This document shows positions 1 to 6,072 of a stretch of 9,090 nucleotides of DNA, piece by piece. Below the pieces are notes generated by a model. The model did no database searches and was not told the origin of the DNA. It was given only the letters and a program-made list of their open reading frames with translations. The position numbers and the translations under genes were made by a program. Within the stretch, counting starts at the first letter, position 1. Each line of letters opens with the position of its first letter. This stretch comes from Chlamydiota bacterium. Its GTDB lineage: Bacteria; Chlamydiota; Chlamydiia; Chlamydiales; JAJFMB01. The stretch covers positions 1-9,090 of the forward strand of contig JAJFMB010000269.1 of NCBI GenBank assembly GCA_021772355.1, in the 5' to 3' direction.

Positions 1-2236
1 GATTCTCAACAGCATCATTCCACCAAGGGTCGTAAATAAAGACATAGTCCGCAGCAGTGAGATTGAGTCCAACACCACCGGCTTTAAGACTGATAAGAAA
101 TACAGAAAGTTCAGGGTCTTCCTGAAACCGAGTGACAACTTCTTCCCGATTCCGCGTACTTCCATCCAAGTAGGCGTACGCCATGTTTAATTGTTTACCA
201 ATAAGCTGAAGCATACTGGTAAACTGGCTGTAAACAAGAACTTTATGACCTTCTGCCACCACTGTATGAATATCTTCAAGCAGCGCCTCAAGCTTAGCGG
301 AAGGAGCTGGAGAGCTTTGATAAAGCAGTGGATGGCAGCAGAGCTGTCGCAATCTTAAGATTGCCTCAAACATTTCCATGCGATGCTTTGCCACACCATC
401 CAAGGTAACCTTGTGCAGCAAGCGGGTTTTGATTCCCTGTAAAAACTGCTCATATACCGCGCGTTGCTCCTCTTCCATCTCCACCCAAACAACCTGCTCA
501 ATCTTCTCAGGAAGATCTTGAGCAACATCGCTTTTCTTGCGGCGTAAAATAAAAGGACGGATCTTTTTTTTAATTCTTTTTTGATACCGTTCATCCGATC
601 CAGAAGCCGTACATTCAGCACGAAACTCCTCTTCGCTCCCTAAAATCTGGGGCATCAAGAAGTGAAAATGCGACCACAATTCCTCTTCTCTATTTTCAAT
701 TGGAGTACCTGTTAATGAAAGTCTTAAGCGCGCCCGCAAATGGCAAACAGCTTGAGCGCTTTGCGTTCTGGCATTCTTGATCGCTTGTGCCTCATCTAAT
801 ATCACACATTGGTAGGTAATAGCAGACAACTGAGAAAGATCGCGTCGTAAAGTGGCGTAGGAGGTTAGGATGATAGTTTCCTGATCGTAAGAAAGATCTC
901 TTTGAGAACCGTGAAAAACCAAAACTTTGTGTTGAGGTAAAAATCGTCGGATCTCTTGTTTCCAATGAAACAGCAGCGTTGTCGGCATCACAATAAGGTG
1001 CGGCCCTTCCTGAGCAAGCTGCGATAAAAATGCAAGGACCTGGACGGTTTTTCCAAGACCCATCTCATCAGCTAGAAGACCGTGAAATCTATTCTCGTAA
1101 AGAAAAGCCAACCAATTCAGCCCCTCCTGCTGGTAAGGACGAAGCGAACCTAAAAACTGTGGTGACGGAGCTCGCAAAGGAAGCCCTTCAAAAGAGGAAA
1201 GAGGTGCAATCAACTCGCGCAAGCTCGGCACCTCACGTGCGATAGGTTCTAGTCCAACGATACAGTGTCTGGAGATTTTGATCCCTTCAGCAACTATTTC
1301 CCCTTCCTCTTCAAGACATTGAAATGCCGTTTCAGGAATTAAGCCAACTTGGAGAGAATCTAAAGAAACAAAACGCTCCTTTCGGTTAAACGCCCCCACA
1401 ATATCTTGTAAATTCACCGCATGGTCATCGTATTGCAGTTTTCCCTTGATCAGTAGCGCTTCTTCTTGGTTTTCATAGGCAACGGCAATGTCGGTGTGCC
1501 TAACCACTTTTCTAGCTTGATGATCGAGAACCTCCCACCCCAACTCTATAAGAAATGTCAAACTTTTAGCCACTTTGTCCATTGGGCAATAGTAGTGAGA
1601 GGAATCGACCTGCTTTTTCATGAAGTCAGTTTCGAGCAGATCCTTTTCCCACCCTGTTTCAACACTCTGACTCCGCCTTCTTTTTCCAAATGAAGTCCTC
1701 GGATCATGAAAGGCAATAGTATCTTCGCCATAACTTAGCCAAAGATCAGCAAAAGCACCGGAGCGATCATTTAGTTTTAAGATGGGAAGAGGGTCAACCT
1801 CAACAGGCAATGTTTGAGAAAAAGCCTGTTTCATTTCCGACCAAGTTAACTCTGTCTCAAGAAACTTTAAACTCCCCTTTTTGATGAACCAGTGGGGCGG
1901 TCCAGCGCATACAAAGTCGCACTCATGCAAGTAAAACCCTTGATCGCGTAGAGTGATCCATCCAGCTGCTTCTCGCGTTGTAAGTTCAGCATGTCCATAG
2001 AGGTCGGGAACCACCTGTTTATTTTCAAAATAAAGACAACCGGCGCGCACCATTAAAGTGAGAAATTCTCGTGTCTTTCTGTACGGAATACGGTAGGAGT
2101 CTTCTCCTCCAAATGGCTTAAGAAAGCTCATCACCTCATTATGAAGTGGGGATGAAGGAGAATTTGCGGTACGGATGACCAAGCTGTTGTGCTGAGCAGA
2201 TAATTTTTGATCAATTTGGCAAGCGAAGGTTGGCAT
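1..2236 (-). CDS. SNF2-family DNA-dependent ATPase/helicase (3' end beyond the window)
   Basis: Superfamily 2 ATPase of the bacterial SNF2 (SWI/SNF, RapA-like) class. Such proteins use ATP to translocate on double-stranded DNA; the specific role here is unknown. I read one open frame of 745 codons from ATG at 2236 to the left edge, with no stop or frameshift. Residues 1 to about 360 are a non-catalytic N-terminal region like that of other bacterial SNF2 proteins; I see no SWIM zinc finger. The helicase core follows: LRPYQQEGLNWL (365-376), Walker A ADEMGLGKT (389-397, Lys396), DEAQ box (481-484), motif III TGTP (509-512), motif IV KVLVYSQFT (from 665), motif V GGVGLNLT (720-727) and DPWWN. 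Motif VI and the C-terminus lie outside the window. The ATG has no clear Shine-Dalgarno, but a near-consensus promoter sits just upstream. Chlamydiae carry one or two such helicases; which orthologue this is cannot be told. Confidence 0.95.
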   Translation of the reverse strand, partial: MPTFACQIDQKLSAQHNSLVIRTANSPSSPLHNEVMSFLKPFGGEDSYRIPYRKTREFLTLMVRAGCLYFENKQVVPDLYGHAELTTREAAGWITLRDQGFYLHECDFVCAGPPHWFIKKGSLKFLETELTWSEMKQAFSQTLPVEVDPLPILKLNDRSGAFADLWLSYGEDTIAFHDPRTSFGKRRRSQSVETGWEKDLLETDFMKKQVDSSHYYCPMDKVAKSLTFLIELGWEVLDHQARKVVRHTDIAVAYENQEEALLIKGKLQYDDHAVNLQDIVGAFNRKERFVSLDSLQVGLIPETAFQCLEEEGEIVAEGIKISRHCIVGLEPIAREVPSLRELIAPLSSFEGLPLRAPSPQFLGSLRPYQQEGLNWLAFLYENRFHGLLADEMGLGKTVQVLAFLSQLAQEGPHLIVMPTTLLFHWKQEIRRFLPQHKVLVFHGSQRDLSYDQETIILTSYATLRRDLSQLSAITYQCVILDEAQAIKNARTQSAQAVCHLRARLRLSLTGTPIENREEELWSHFHFLMPQILGSEEEFRAECTASGSDERYQKRIKKKIRPFILRRKKSDVAQDLPEKIEQVVWVEMEEEQRAVYEQFLQGIKTRLLHKVTLDGVAKHRMEMFEAILRLRQLCCHPLLYQSSPAPSAKLEALLEDIHTVVAEGHKVLVYSQFTSMLQLIGKQLNMAYAYLDGSTRNREEVVTRFQEDPELSVFLISLKAGGVGLNLTAADYVFIYDPWWNDAVEN

Positions 2237-2258
2237 GATTCAACAGATGATTTAAACT
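2230..2258 (+). promoter_or_regulatory. Candidate promoter for the DUF116-like gene
   Basis: TTGGCA (2230-2235, 5 of 6) and TAAACT (2253-2258, 4 of 6) are separated by 17 bp. Transcription would start near 2265, about 29 nt before the ATG at 2294. The -35 overlaps the start codon of the divergent helicase gene. The -10 match is mediocre, so this is tentative. Confidence 0.3.
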
Positions 2259-2270
2259 ATTTTTCAGAAG

Positions 2271-2300
2271 ATTATACCCCATAGAGGCTGTCTATGACAA
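2271..2300 (-). promoter_or_regulatory. Sigma-70-type promoter for the SNF2 helicase gene
   Basis: Read on the minus strand, TTGTCA (2300-2295, 5 of 6 matches to the -35 consensus) is followed after 18 bp by a perfect TATAAT (2276-2271). Transcription should start near 2264, giving a leader of about 28 nt before the ATG at 2236. The -35 element covers the start codon of the divergent gene at 2294. This is the best promoter match in the window, but it is a sequence match only. Confidence 0.6.
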
Positions 2301-3130
2301 TGAATAAGCTCCGTATGTGGAATCAACACGGTACCTGGGAAGAAGCTACTTCCGAATGGGAGTCCGGCGTCAAGGAAGCAGAACAGTTACATCCGATCAA
2401 AAAACTCAAGCGAATCCCCTCTATGCCCGGAATTACCCAGGAAACCGCTAAAAATTTAAAATGGAAAAGCTTAAAATGGATGCTGAGTAAAGATCACGAC
2501 GGAAAAATAATAAGCCATTTTTTAAAACACCCTTTCAAATATTCATGGTCTATTCTTCAGTCACTTGCCTCAAAAAAACCGATTAAAAAAGACGATGATT
2601 TTTTTCTTTACAATGTAAGAAACGTCCAAGAATTTCAACACCTTATGCACAATGAAGACTCCCTGCTTGTCCTGGGGTTTTCCTATTGCCACAAGCCTTT
2701 TGAATGCCCCTCAGGACGCTTTACCGATGCCTGCATCCACGATCCCAAACATCCCGTCTGCCGTCAGTGCTTTATCGGTAAGTGCGTCAACGCCCTTCCT
2801 GAAAAAAAATCCATTCCTCTCTACATCCCCACAGTTCACTACATCAGTGGGAAAATTCTCGATTTAATGGAGAAGCACCCGGATAAACAAATACTCTTTT
2901 TAATTACTGCATGTGAGATGACGCTCGAAATGTTTGGCGACTTTGGGAAAATGGCCAATATCAAAGGGATTGGAGTGCGCTTAGATGGTCGCATTTGCAA
3001 TACCATGAAGGCGTTTGAACTTTCCGAAAACGGGATCAAACCAGGGCTTACTGTTGTCCTAGACCACACACAACAACGAATGCTTGAACTTATTCGCTAT
3101 CGAAGAGAGATTGAAGATCAAGCAAACTAG
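2294..3130 (+). CDS. Cysteine-rich DUF116-like protein of unknown function
   Basis: A soluble protein of 278 residues with no signal peptide or membrane segment. Residues 1-110 are rich in Lys, Trp and charged residues and are not recognised. All eight cysteines lie between 132 and 235: C132-x5-C138-x8-C147-x8-C156-x2-C159-x4-C164, then C207 in ITACE and C235 in LDGRICNT. This layout resembles what I remember of DUF116: a Cys cluster ending in a CxxC..C group, a GVACE-like strand and a rdGCxNT-like motif. DUF116 proteins are thought to bind a metal or Fe-S cluster, but no reaction is established. The family match is from memory and the function is open. ATG 2294 is chosen because AGAGG (2283-2287) lies 6 nt upstream; ATG 2300 is the alternative. 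The gene is divergent from the helicase gene, and its stop lies four bases from the convergent trhO stop, with no terminator between them. Confidence 0.85.
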   Translation: MTMNKLRMWNQHGTWEEATSEWESGVKEAEQLHPIKKLKRIPSMPGITQETAKNLKWKSLKWMLSKDHDGKIISHFLKHPFKYSWSILQSLASKKPIKKDDDFFLYNVRNVQEFQHLMHNEDSLLVLGFSYCHKPFECPSGRFTDACIHDPKHPVCRQCFIGKCVNALPEKKSIPLYIPTVHYISGKILDLMEKHPDKQILFLITACEMTLEMFGDFGKMANIKGIGVRLDGRICNTMKAFELSENGIKPGLTVVLDHTQQRMLELIRYRREIEDQAN

Positions 3131-3134
3131 AGAC

Positions 3135-4091
3135 CTAGAGTTTTTCAGTAGCAAACTCAGGATAATGATGCTTCCTGCGAAATGGTTTATGGGTCGTTTG
3201 ATGGTGGTAAGGACGCACATGTGGAGCAGCCTGACACTCAGCTTGGCAACAACCTGCATAAGTTTTCAAGCAATTGGAGCAGCAAATAAAAAGCTCATTG
3301 CAGTCCATATTAGCACAGTTGTAGTAATGATCGTAGGGTTCCTTACAGTGATGGCACGTTCCCACCACTTCAGGCTCTTCCTCATTGATGGGAATAGCTA
3401 AACGATCATCAAAAACAAACAGTTTTCCTTCCCAATGCTCTTTCCCCTCTTCTAGACCATAATTAATTACTCCGCCTTGAAGCTGAAAAATCTTTTCCAC
3501 CCCTTTTTCTTTGAGAAGTGCAGAGTAGACTTCACATCGTATCCCTCCGGTACAGTACATCATAACCGGCGTATTTTTCTTATCTAAACGTTCAAGCAGA
3601 TCATCGGTAAACTGTTTAAAATCCCGCGAAGTCTCGCAAGGAGGACATTCGGCACCGGCAAAACGTCCAATGTCCCACTCGTATTTATTCCGTACATCCA
3701 GCAAGACGACTTCTTCACCGCTTTCTAGCATTTCCTTCCATTTTTTCGGAGGAACATGCTCACCACGTTGTGAAAGATCAACGTCCATGTCGAACGCCAC
3801 TAATTGCTTACGATACTTTACTGTCTGTCTAGGAAAAGCGTGTTCATGATGCCAATGAATCTTAAAGTGAACTCGATTGAATGGCGACCTACCAAGCATC
3901 CACTCACGATATGCCTCGGCATCCTCTTTCAAAGCACTCATTTGCCCATTAATACCCTCTTCTGAAATGTAGATACGCGACATCACGTCGCGCTCCTTAA
4001 AGAATTCCTTATGCAGTTTAACTTCTGCTATAGGATCTTCAATAGGTTCAATAAGATAAAAGGCTAAGACTGCGTAGTTTTTGTTATCCAT
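3135..4091 (-). CDS. trhO: tRNA uridine(34) hydroxylase / rhodanese-domain protein TrhO (YceA, UPF0176)
   Basis: In E. coli, TrhO (YceA) makes 5-hydroxyuridine at wobble position 34 of several tRNAs in an oxygen-dependent way. The 318-residue product aligns by eye with YceA over most of its length. The UPF0176 N-terminal domain (about 5-95) includes SRIYISEEGINGQ. The rhodanese domain (about 123-220) has LDVRNKYEWDIG and the active-site loop CTGGIRC (180-186, Cys180 presumed catalytic), then LQGGVINYG and KLFVFDDR. The tail (246-286) has ten Cys in CxxC-like pairs, also seen in YceA, suggesting a zinc site. It then ends in a His/Arg-rich stretch. The start at 4091 fits the homology; the next Met is residue 37. 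No Shine-Dalgarno is present, and the candidate promoter lies so close that the mRNA may be leaderless. It converges with the DUF116-like gene. Confidence 0.93.
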   Translation of the reverse strand: MDNKNYAVLAFYLIEPIEDPIAEVKLHKEFFKERDVMSRIYISEEGINGQMSALKEDAEAYREWMLGRSPFNRVHFKIHWHHEHAFPRQTVKYRKQLVAFDMDVDLSQRGEHVPPKKWKEMLESGEEVVLLDVRNKYEWDIGRFAGAECPPCETSRDFKQFTDDLLERLDKKNTPVMMYCTGGIRCEVYSALLKEKGVEKIFQLQGGVINYGLEEGKEHWEGKLFVFDDRLAIPINEEEPEVVGTCHHCKEPYDHYYNCANMDCNELFICCSNCLKTYAGCCQAECQAAPHVRPYHHQTTHKPFRRKHHYPEFATEKL

Positions 4092-4099
4092 ACGGGAAT

Positions 4100-4129
4100 A
4101 TTATGAAGAAACAAGAGATTTATTATCAA
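4100..4129 (-). promoter_or_regulatory. Candidate promoter for trhO
   Basis: On the minus strand, TTGATA (4129-4124, 5 of 6) and CATAAT (4105-4100, 5 of 6) are 18 bp apart. Only 8 nt separate the -10 box from the trhO ATG, so transcription would begin at or next to the start codon. The region is AT-rich, so chance matches are possible. Confidence 0.4.
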
Positions 4130-4250
4130 GCTCTAGAGAATTTCCAAATCGGTAAAAATAATTTATTAATCAAGCATTCCTGAATTAGCTTGCTTGAAGA
4201 GAGCACAAAAAGCAACTTTCTGAGTACATCATCTAAATAATTCGCTGTTA

Positions 4251-4262
4251 GTTTACATAAAC
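4251..4262. repeat. Short palindrome, possible operator
   Basis: GTTTACATAAAC has perfect 5-bp arms around a 2-bp centre. It overlaps the -35 element (TTTACA) of the better-scoring candidate trxA promoter, a position where a repressor could act. Short AT-rich palindromes are common, so regulation is only a possibility. Confidence 0.25.
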
Positions 4263-4280
4263 AATAAATATTATTCTAAT
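4252..4280 (+). promoter_or_regulatory. Candidate trxA promoter, distal
   Basis: TTTACA (4252-4257, 5 of 6) and TCTAAT (4275-4280, 5 of 6) are separated by 17 bp. Transcription would start near 4287 and leave a leader of about 106 nt before trxA. Confidence 0.4.
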
Positions 4281-4330
4281 CAATTACTTTCCTCATGTTA
4301 AATTATTTATTTGCACATTAGATCTTTTCT

Positions 4331-4359
4331 TTGAAAAAAAGAGAGTGTTGTGACAAAAT
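4331..4359 (+). promoter_or_regulatory. Candidate trxA promoter, proximal
   Basis: TTGAAA (4331-4336, 5 of 6) and CAAAAT (4354-4359, 4 of 6) are separated by 17 bp. Transcription would start near 4366, giving a leader of about 27 nt that still includes the ribosome binding site. It scores lower than the distal candidate but gives a more usual leader length. Confidence 0.3.
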
Positions 4360-4376
4360 AAACTGCAAAGAATCCT

Positions 4377-4383
4377 AAAGGAG
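4377..4383 (+). promoter_or_regulatory. Ribosome binding site of trxA
   Basis: AAAGGAG lies 9 nt before the ATG at 4393. It is among the strongest Shine-Dalgarno matches in the window and fixes the trxA start. It suggests efficient translation, as expected for an abundant thioredoxin. Confidence 0.8.
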
Positions 4384-4392
4384 ATACAAACC

Positions 4393-4713
4393 ATGACAGA
4401 GAACCTAAAATACCTCAATGATGAGAATTTTGATGAAACCATTTCAAAAGGTGTGACCTTAGTTGACTTTTACGCAGATTGGTGTGGCCCTTGTCGGATG
4501 ATTGCCCCTATTGTCGAAGAGTTAGCAGAAGAAATGCGCGATAAAGCCACAATTGCTAAACTAGACATTGAAAATGCACAAAAATCTGCACAAAATTTTC
4601 AAGTCACGTCCATTCCTACTATCATTCTATTTAAAGATGGTCAGGAAGTTGAGCGCATCGTCGGATTAAAAGACAAAGCCGCGTTAAAGAGCCTTATAGA
4701 GTCAGCACTCTAA
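4393..4713 (+). CDS. trxA: Thioredoxin
   Basis: Small cytoplasmic dithiol oxidoreductase that reduces disulfides in ribonucleotide reductase and other proteins and is recycled by NADPH-thioredoxin reductase. The protein has 106 residues, the usual size for TrxA. It shows a complete single thioredoxin domain: the buried Asp25 in VDFYADW, the redox motif WCGPC (30-34), the cis-proline Pro75 in SIPT, and the GLKDKAAL C-terminal helix region. There is no signal peptide, so it is the cytoplasmic reductant and not a periplasmic Dsb-type protein. The start is fixed by a strong ribosome binding site. It stands alone on the plus strand, facing trmL, and a 12-bp stem-loop closes both genes. It probably has its own promoter in the AT-rich region upstream. 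Confidence 0.98.
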   Translation: MTENLKYLNDENFDETISKGVTLVDFYADWCGPCRMIAPIVEELAEEMRDKATIAKLDIENAQKSAQNFQVTSIPTIILFKDGQEVERIVGLKDKAALKSLIESAL

Positions 4714-4730
4714 TTTTCTTCTCAACGTAG

Positions 4731-4763
4731 TGCAAGGTTTGATTCACCATTTCAAACCTTGCA
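4731..4763. terminator. Stem-loop between convergent trxA and trmL, probable bidirectional terminator
   Basis: TGCAAGGTTTGA (4731-4742) and its exact complement (4752-4763) form a 12-bp stem with a 9-nt loop. It starts 17 nt after the trxA stop and lies 27 nt beyond the trmL stop. On the plus strand it is followed by a moderately T-rich stretch, and on the minus strand by none. It is therefore not a textbook U-tract terminator, but its position and perfect stem favour that role. Confidence 0.65.
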
Positions 4764-4790
4764 AAACTATCTTACTTTTCTTGAAATTTT

Positions 4791-5240
4791 CTATCGAGAA
4801 AGGGAAATTTGTCTCACTACTTCATAAACTCCTATCCCTACAGAGGTCGCTAAGTTTAAACAGCGAGCGCTTTCCTGCATGGGAATTTTCACAAAGCTGT
4901 CGGGCCACTTATCGTGAAAACTTTCAGGTAACCCGGACGTTTCGGAACCAAAAATTAAAATCGAATCCTTCGAATAGGTAACATCAGTGTAGACCCGCTT
5001 TGCATGGCTAGAAAAAAAATAAAAAGGGTGCGCTGTTTCTTCTAGAAATTGTTCAAGATTATCAATCGTCTGCACATCAACGCCATCCCAGTAATCCAGT
5101 CCGGCGCGCTTCAACCAGCGATTTGACACTTTGAAACCCAAAGGCTCAACTAAAATCAACTCTGATCCCGTCACAGCGCATGTACGAACAACATTGCCCG
5201 TATTTGGAGGAATTTGTGGTTGATAGAGAATTACTTTCAT
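4791..5240 (-). CDS. trmL: tRNA (cytidine(34)-2'-O)-methyltransferase TrmL (SpoU family)
   Basis: SPOUT-class enzyme that uses S-adenosylmethionine to methylate the 2'-OH of wobble residue 34 in certain leucine tRNAs, shown for E. coli TrmL (YibK). At 149 residues it is a minimal SPOUT domain with no extra RNA-binding domain, typical of TrmL and unlike the longer TrmH. Visible motifs are PPNTGNVVRTC (11-21), LVEPLGF (30-36), RAGLDYW (45-51), FGSETSGLP (97-105, trefoil-knot cofactor loop), IPM (119-121) and RCLNLATSVGI (126-136). The ATG at 5240 gives an N-terminus that matches the family (KVILYQPQIPPNTGN), although no clear Shine-Dalgarno precedes it. It is the last gene of the hisS-aspS-mip-trmL run and follows mip after 65 bp that contain a GC-rich hairpin. 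No separate promoter is evident. Confidence 0.93.
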   Translation of the reverse strand: MKVILYQPQIPPNTGNVVRTCAVTGSELILVEPLGFKVSNRWLKRAGLDYWDGVDVQTIDNLEQFLEETAHPFYFFSSHAKRVYTDVTYSKDSILIFGSETSGLPESFHDKWPDSFVKIPMQESARCLNLATSVGIGVYEVVRQISLSR

Positions 5241-5255
5241 ATTTTTTAGAGATTA

Positions 5256-5275
5256 GCGAGGGAGAAACCCCTCGC
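5256..5275. other. GC-rich hairpin between mip and trmL
   Basis: GCGAGGG (5256-5262) and CCCTCGC (5269-5275) form a perfect 7-bp stem with a 6-nt loop. It lies 30 nt after the mip stop and 15 nt before the trmL ATG. There is no T-run after it on either strand, so a simple intrinsic terminator is doubtful. Partial termination, an mRNA processing or stability element, or control of trmL translation are possible. Confidence 0.5.
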
Positions 5276-5305
5276 CTTTAATAGATCTTAAGCAGAAAAA
5301 GAGCT

Positions 5306-6019
5306 TTATTTTTTAGGGCTCTCGCCACCTTCTTTCGACGCATCCATTTTGACAACTTCAACATCAAATACTAGAAGTGCGTTTGGTGGAAGAGGGCTTT
5401 GAGTTCCATAACCAAGATCAGGATGGATAAAGATCTTTCGTTTTTCTCCCTCTTTCATGCCTGTAATTCCTTTAGTAAATCCCGGAATTGTCTGCTCTAG
5501 AGAGATCGCTACGGGTCCGCCTACGTTATCGGAAGAGTCGAAAACCGTTCCATCAAGATATCTACCCGTATAGTTAATGAGTGGAGTAGAATCAGATTGA
5601 ACAGCAGGACCTTTACCTTCCTCAACAATCATGTATTGCAATTTTCCAGGCTCTACCTCAAAAACACCATCAGCTTTAGAATTTTGCATCATAAAAGCGT
5701 TTGCAGCCTTAAGGTTATCAGTAGAAAGTTGATCAAAGACTTGTTCTTGTAAAGCCGTCATCATTGCTTCATATTCCTGATCTGATACAGGAGCAGGTTT
5801 ACCGGCAGCACCGTCGCGCATCCCTTTAATAATACGTTCGATGTCCAGGTTAACTCCAGGCGTATTAATGTTACGACCAATAGAGTGACCGAAGGCCTCT
5901 GATAATTTTCCCATGTCAATCTGGCCATTAGTGTTTGTCGCATTTTGGCTATTAGCGATTGAGGTCGCTCCGATAAAGACAATTAGCATAAGAAGATGTG
6001 AACGCATTGTGTGAATCAT
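5306..6019 (-). CDS. mip: Exported FKBP-type peptidyl-prolyl cis-trans isomerase (Mip/FkpA-like)
   Basis: Prolyl isomerase that speeds cis-trans isomerisation of Xaa-Pro bonds in exported proteins. Residues 1-25 are a signal peptide: a short N-region with Arg6, then a hydrophobic core LLMLIVFIGATSIA. No lipobox Cys is present, and the protein has no Cys at all, so cleavage by signal peptidase I near ANS-Q is expected. Residues about 30-115 form the helical FKBP_N dimerisation region (GHSIGRN). The FKBP domain (about 125-226) has INYTGRYLDGTVFDSS, IPGFTKGITGMKEGEKR, DLGYG and PPNALLVFDVEVV. Presumed pocket residues are Tyr150, Phe160, Asp161, Ile178, Tyr204 and Phe218; Phe181 sits where FKBP12 has Trp59. 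The tail is Lys/Ser-rich. ATG 6019 is chosen because GGAGG lies 4 nt upstream; Met5 is the alternative. It is downstream of aspS with a candidate promoter of its own. Confidence 0.95.
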   Translation of the reverse strand: MIHTMRSHLLMLIVFIGATSIANSQNATNTNGQIDMGKLSEAFGHSIGRNINTPGVNLDIERIIKGMRDGAAGKPAPVSDQEYEAMMTALQEQVFDQLSTDNLKAANAFMMQNSKADGVFEVEPGKLQYMIVEEGKGPAVQSDSTPLINYTGRYLDGTVFDSSDNVGGPVAISLEQTIPGFTKGITGMKEGEKRKIFIHPDLGYGTQSPLPPNALLVFDVEVVKMDASKEGGESPKK

Positions 6020-6023
6020 AATT

Positions 6024-6028
6024 CCTCC
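6024..6028 (-). promoter_or_regulatory. Ribosome binding site of mip
   Basis: Minus-strand GGAGG lies 4 nt before the ATG at 6019 and 16 nt before the alternative ATG at 6007. It therefore favours the upstream start. The strong match suggests high expression of this exported chaperone. Confidence 0.7.
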
Positions 6029-6036
6029 AATTAAAA

Positions 6037-6066
6037 AGTATCCACCAAACTAACAACACAAGTCAA
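6037..6066 (-). promoter_or_regulatory. Candidate promoter for mip in the aspS-mip gap
   Basis: On the minus strand, TTGACT (6066-6061, 5 of 6) and GATACT (6042-6037, 4 of 6) are 18 bp apart. Transcription would start near 6030, just upstream of the mip ribosome binding site. It would let mip and trmL be expressed apart from the synthetase genes. It is a sequence match only. Confidence 0.4.
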
Positions 6067-6072
6067 TAATGT

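Larger units (their letters stand above)
4092..4392. other. AT-rich intergenic region between divergent trhO and trxA
   Basis: These 301 bases hold no convincing gene. They contain the candidate trhO promoter, two candidate trxA promoters, a short operator-like palindrome (4251-4262), a weak inverted repeat (4170-4176 with 4191-4197, 14-nt loop) and the trxA ribosome binding site. The longest ATG-started frame I noticed is 26 codons (4103-4183, plus strand), and nothing supports it. No tRNA-like fold is apparent. Confidence 0.7.

Noticed and set aside
355..621. 88-codon minus-strand frame inside the helicase gene
   Set aside because: It is in a different frame from the helicase, which is continuous here with motif III just upstream. 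No independent support.
1466..1693. Possible frameshift or intervening gene in the helicase N-terminal half, suggested by an open plus-strand frame
   Set aside because: I read the minus strand codon by codon across this stretch. The helicase frame stays open and in phase with both the start at 2236 and the helicase motifs.
3084..3401. 105-codon plus-strand frame overlapping the 3' ends of the DUF116-like gene and trhO
   Set aside because: It lies antisense to the well-supported cysteine-rich tail of trhO and in another frame of the DUF116-like gene. It has no recognisable motif and is best explained as a shadow.
4103..4183. 26-codon ATG-started plus-strand frame in the trhO-trxA gap, starting MKKQEIYYQ
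   Set aside because: It has only a weak GGGA upstream, no known relative and no promoter of its own, and it overlaps the trhO promoter. Frames this short are expected by chance.
4170..4197. Inverted repeat TCAAGCA/TGCTTGA with a 14-nt loop as a terminator or riboswitch
   Set aside because: The stem is only 7 bp with a long loop and no T-run. It sits between divergent genes where no terminator is expected, and no riboswitch pattern is recognisable.
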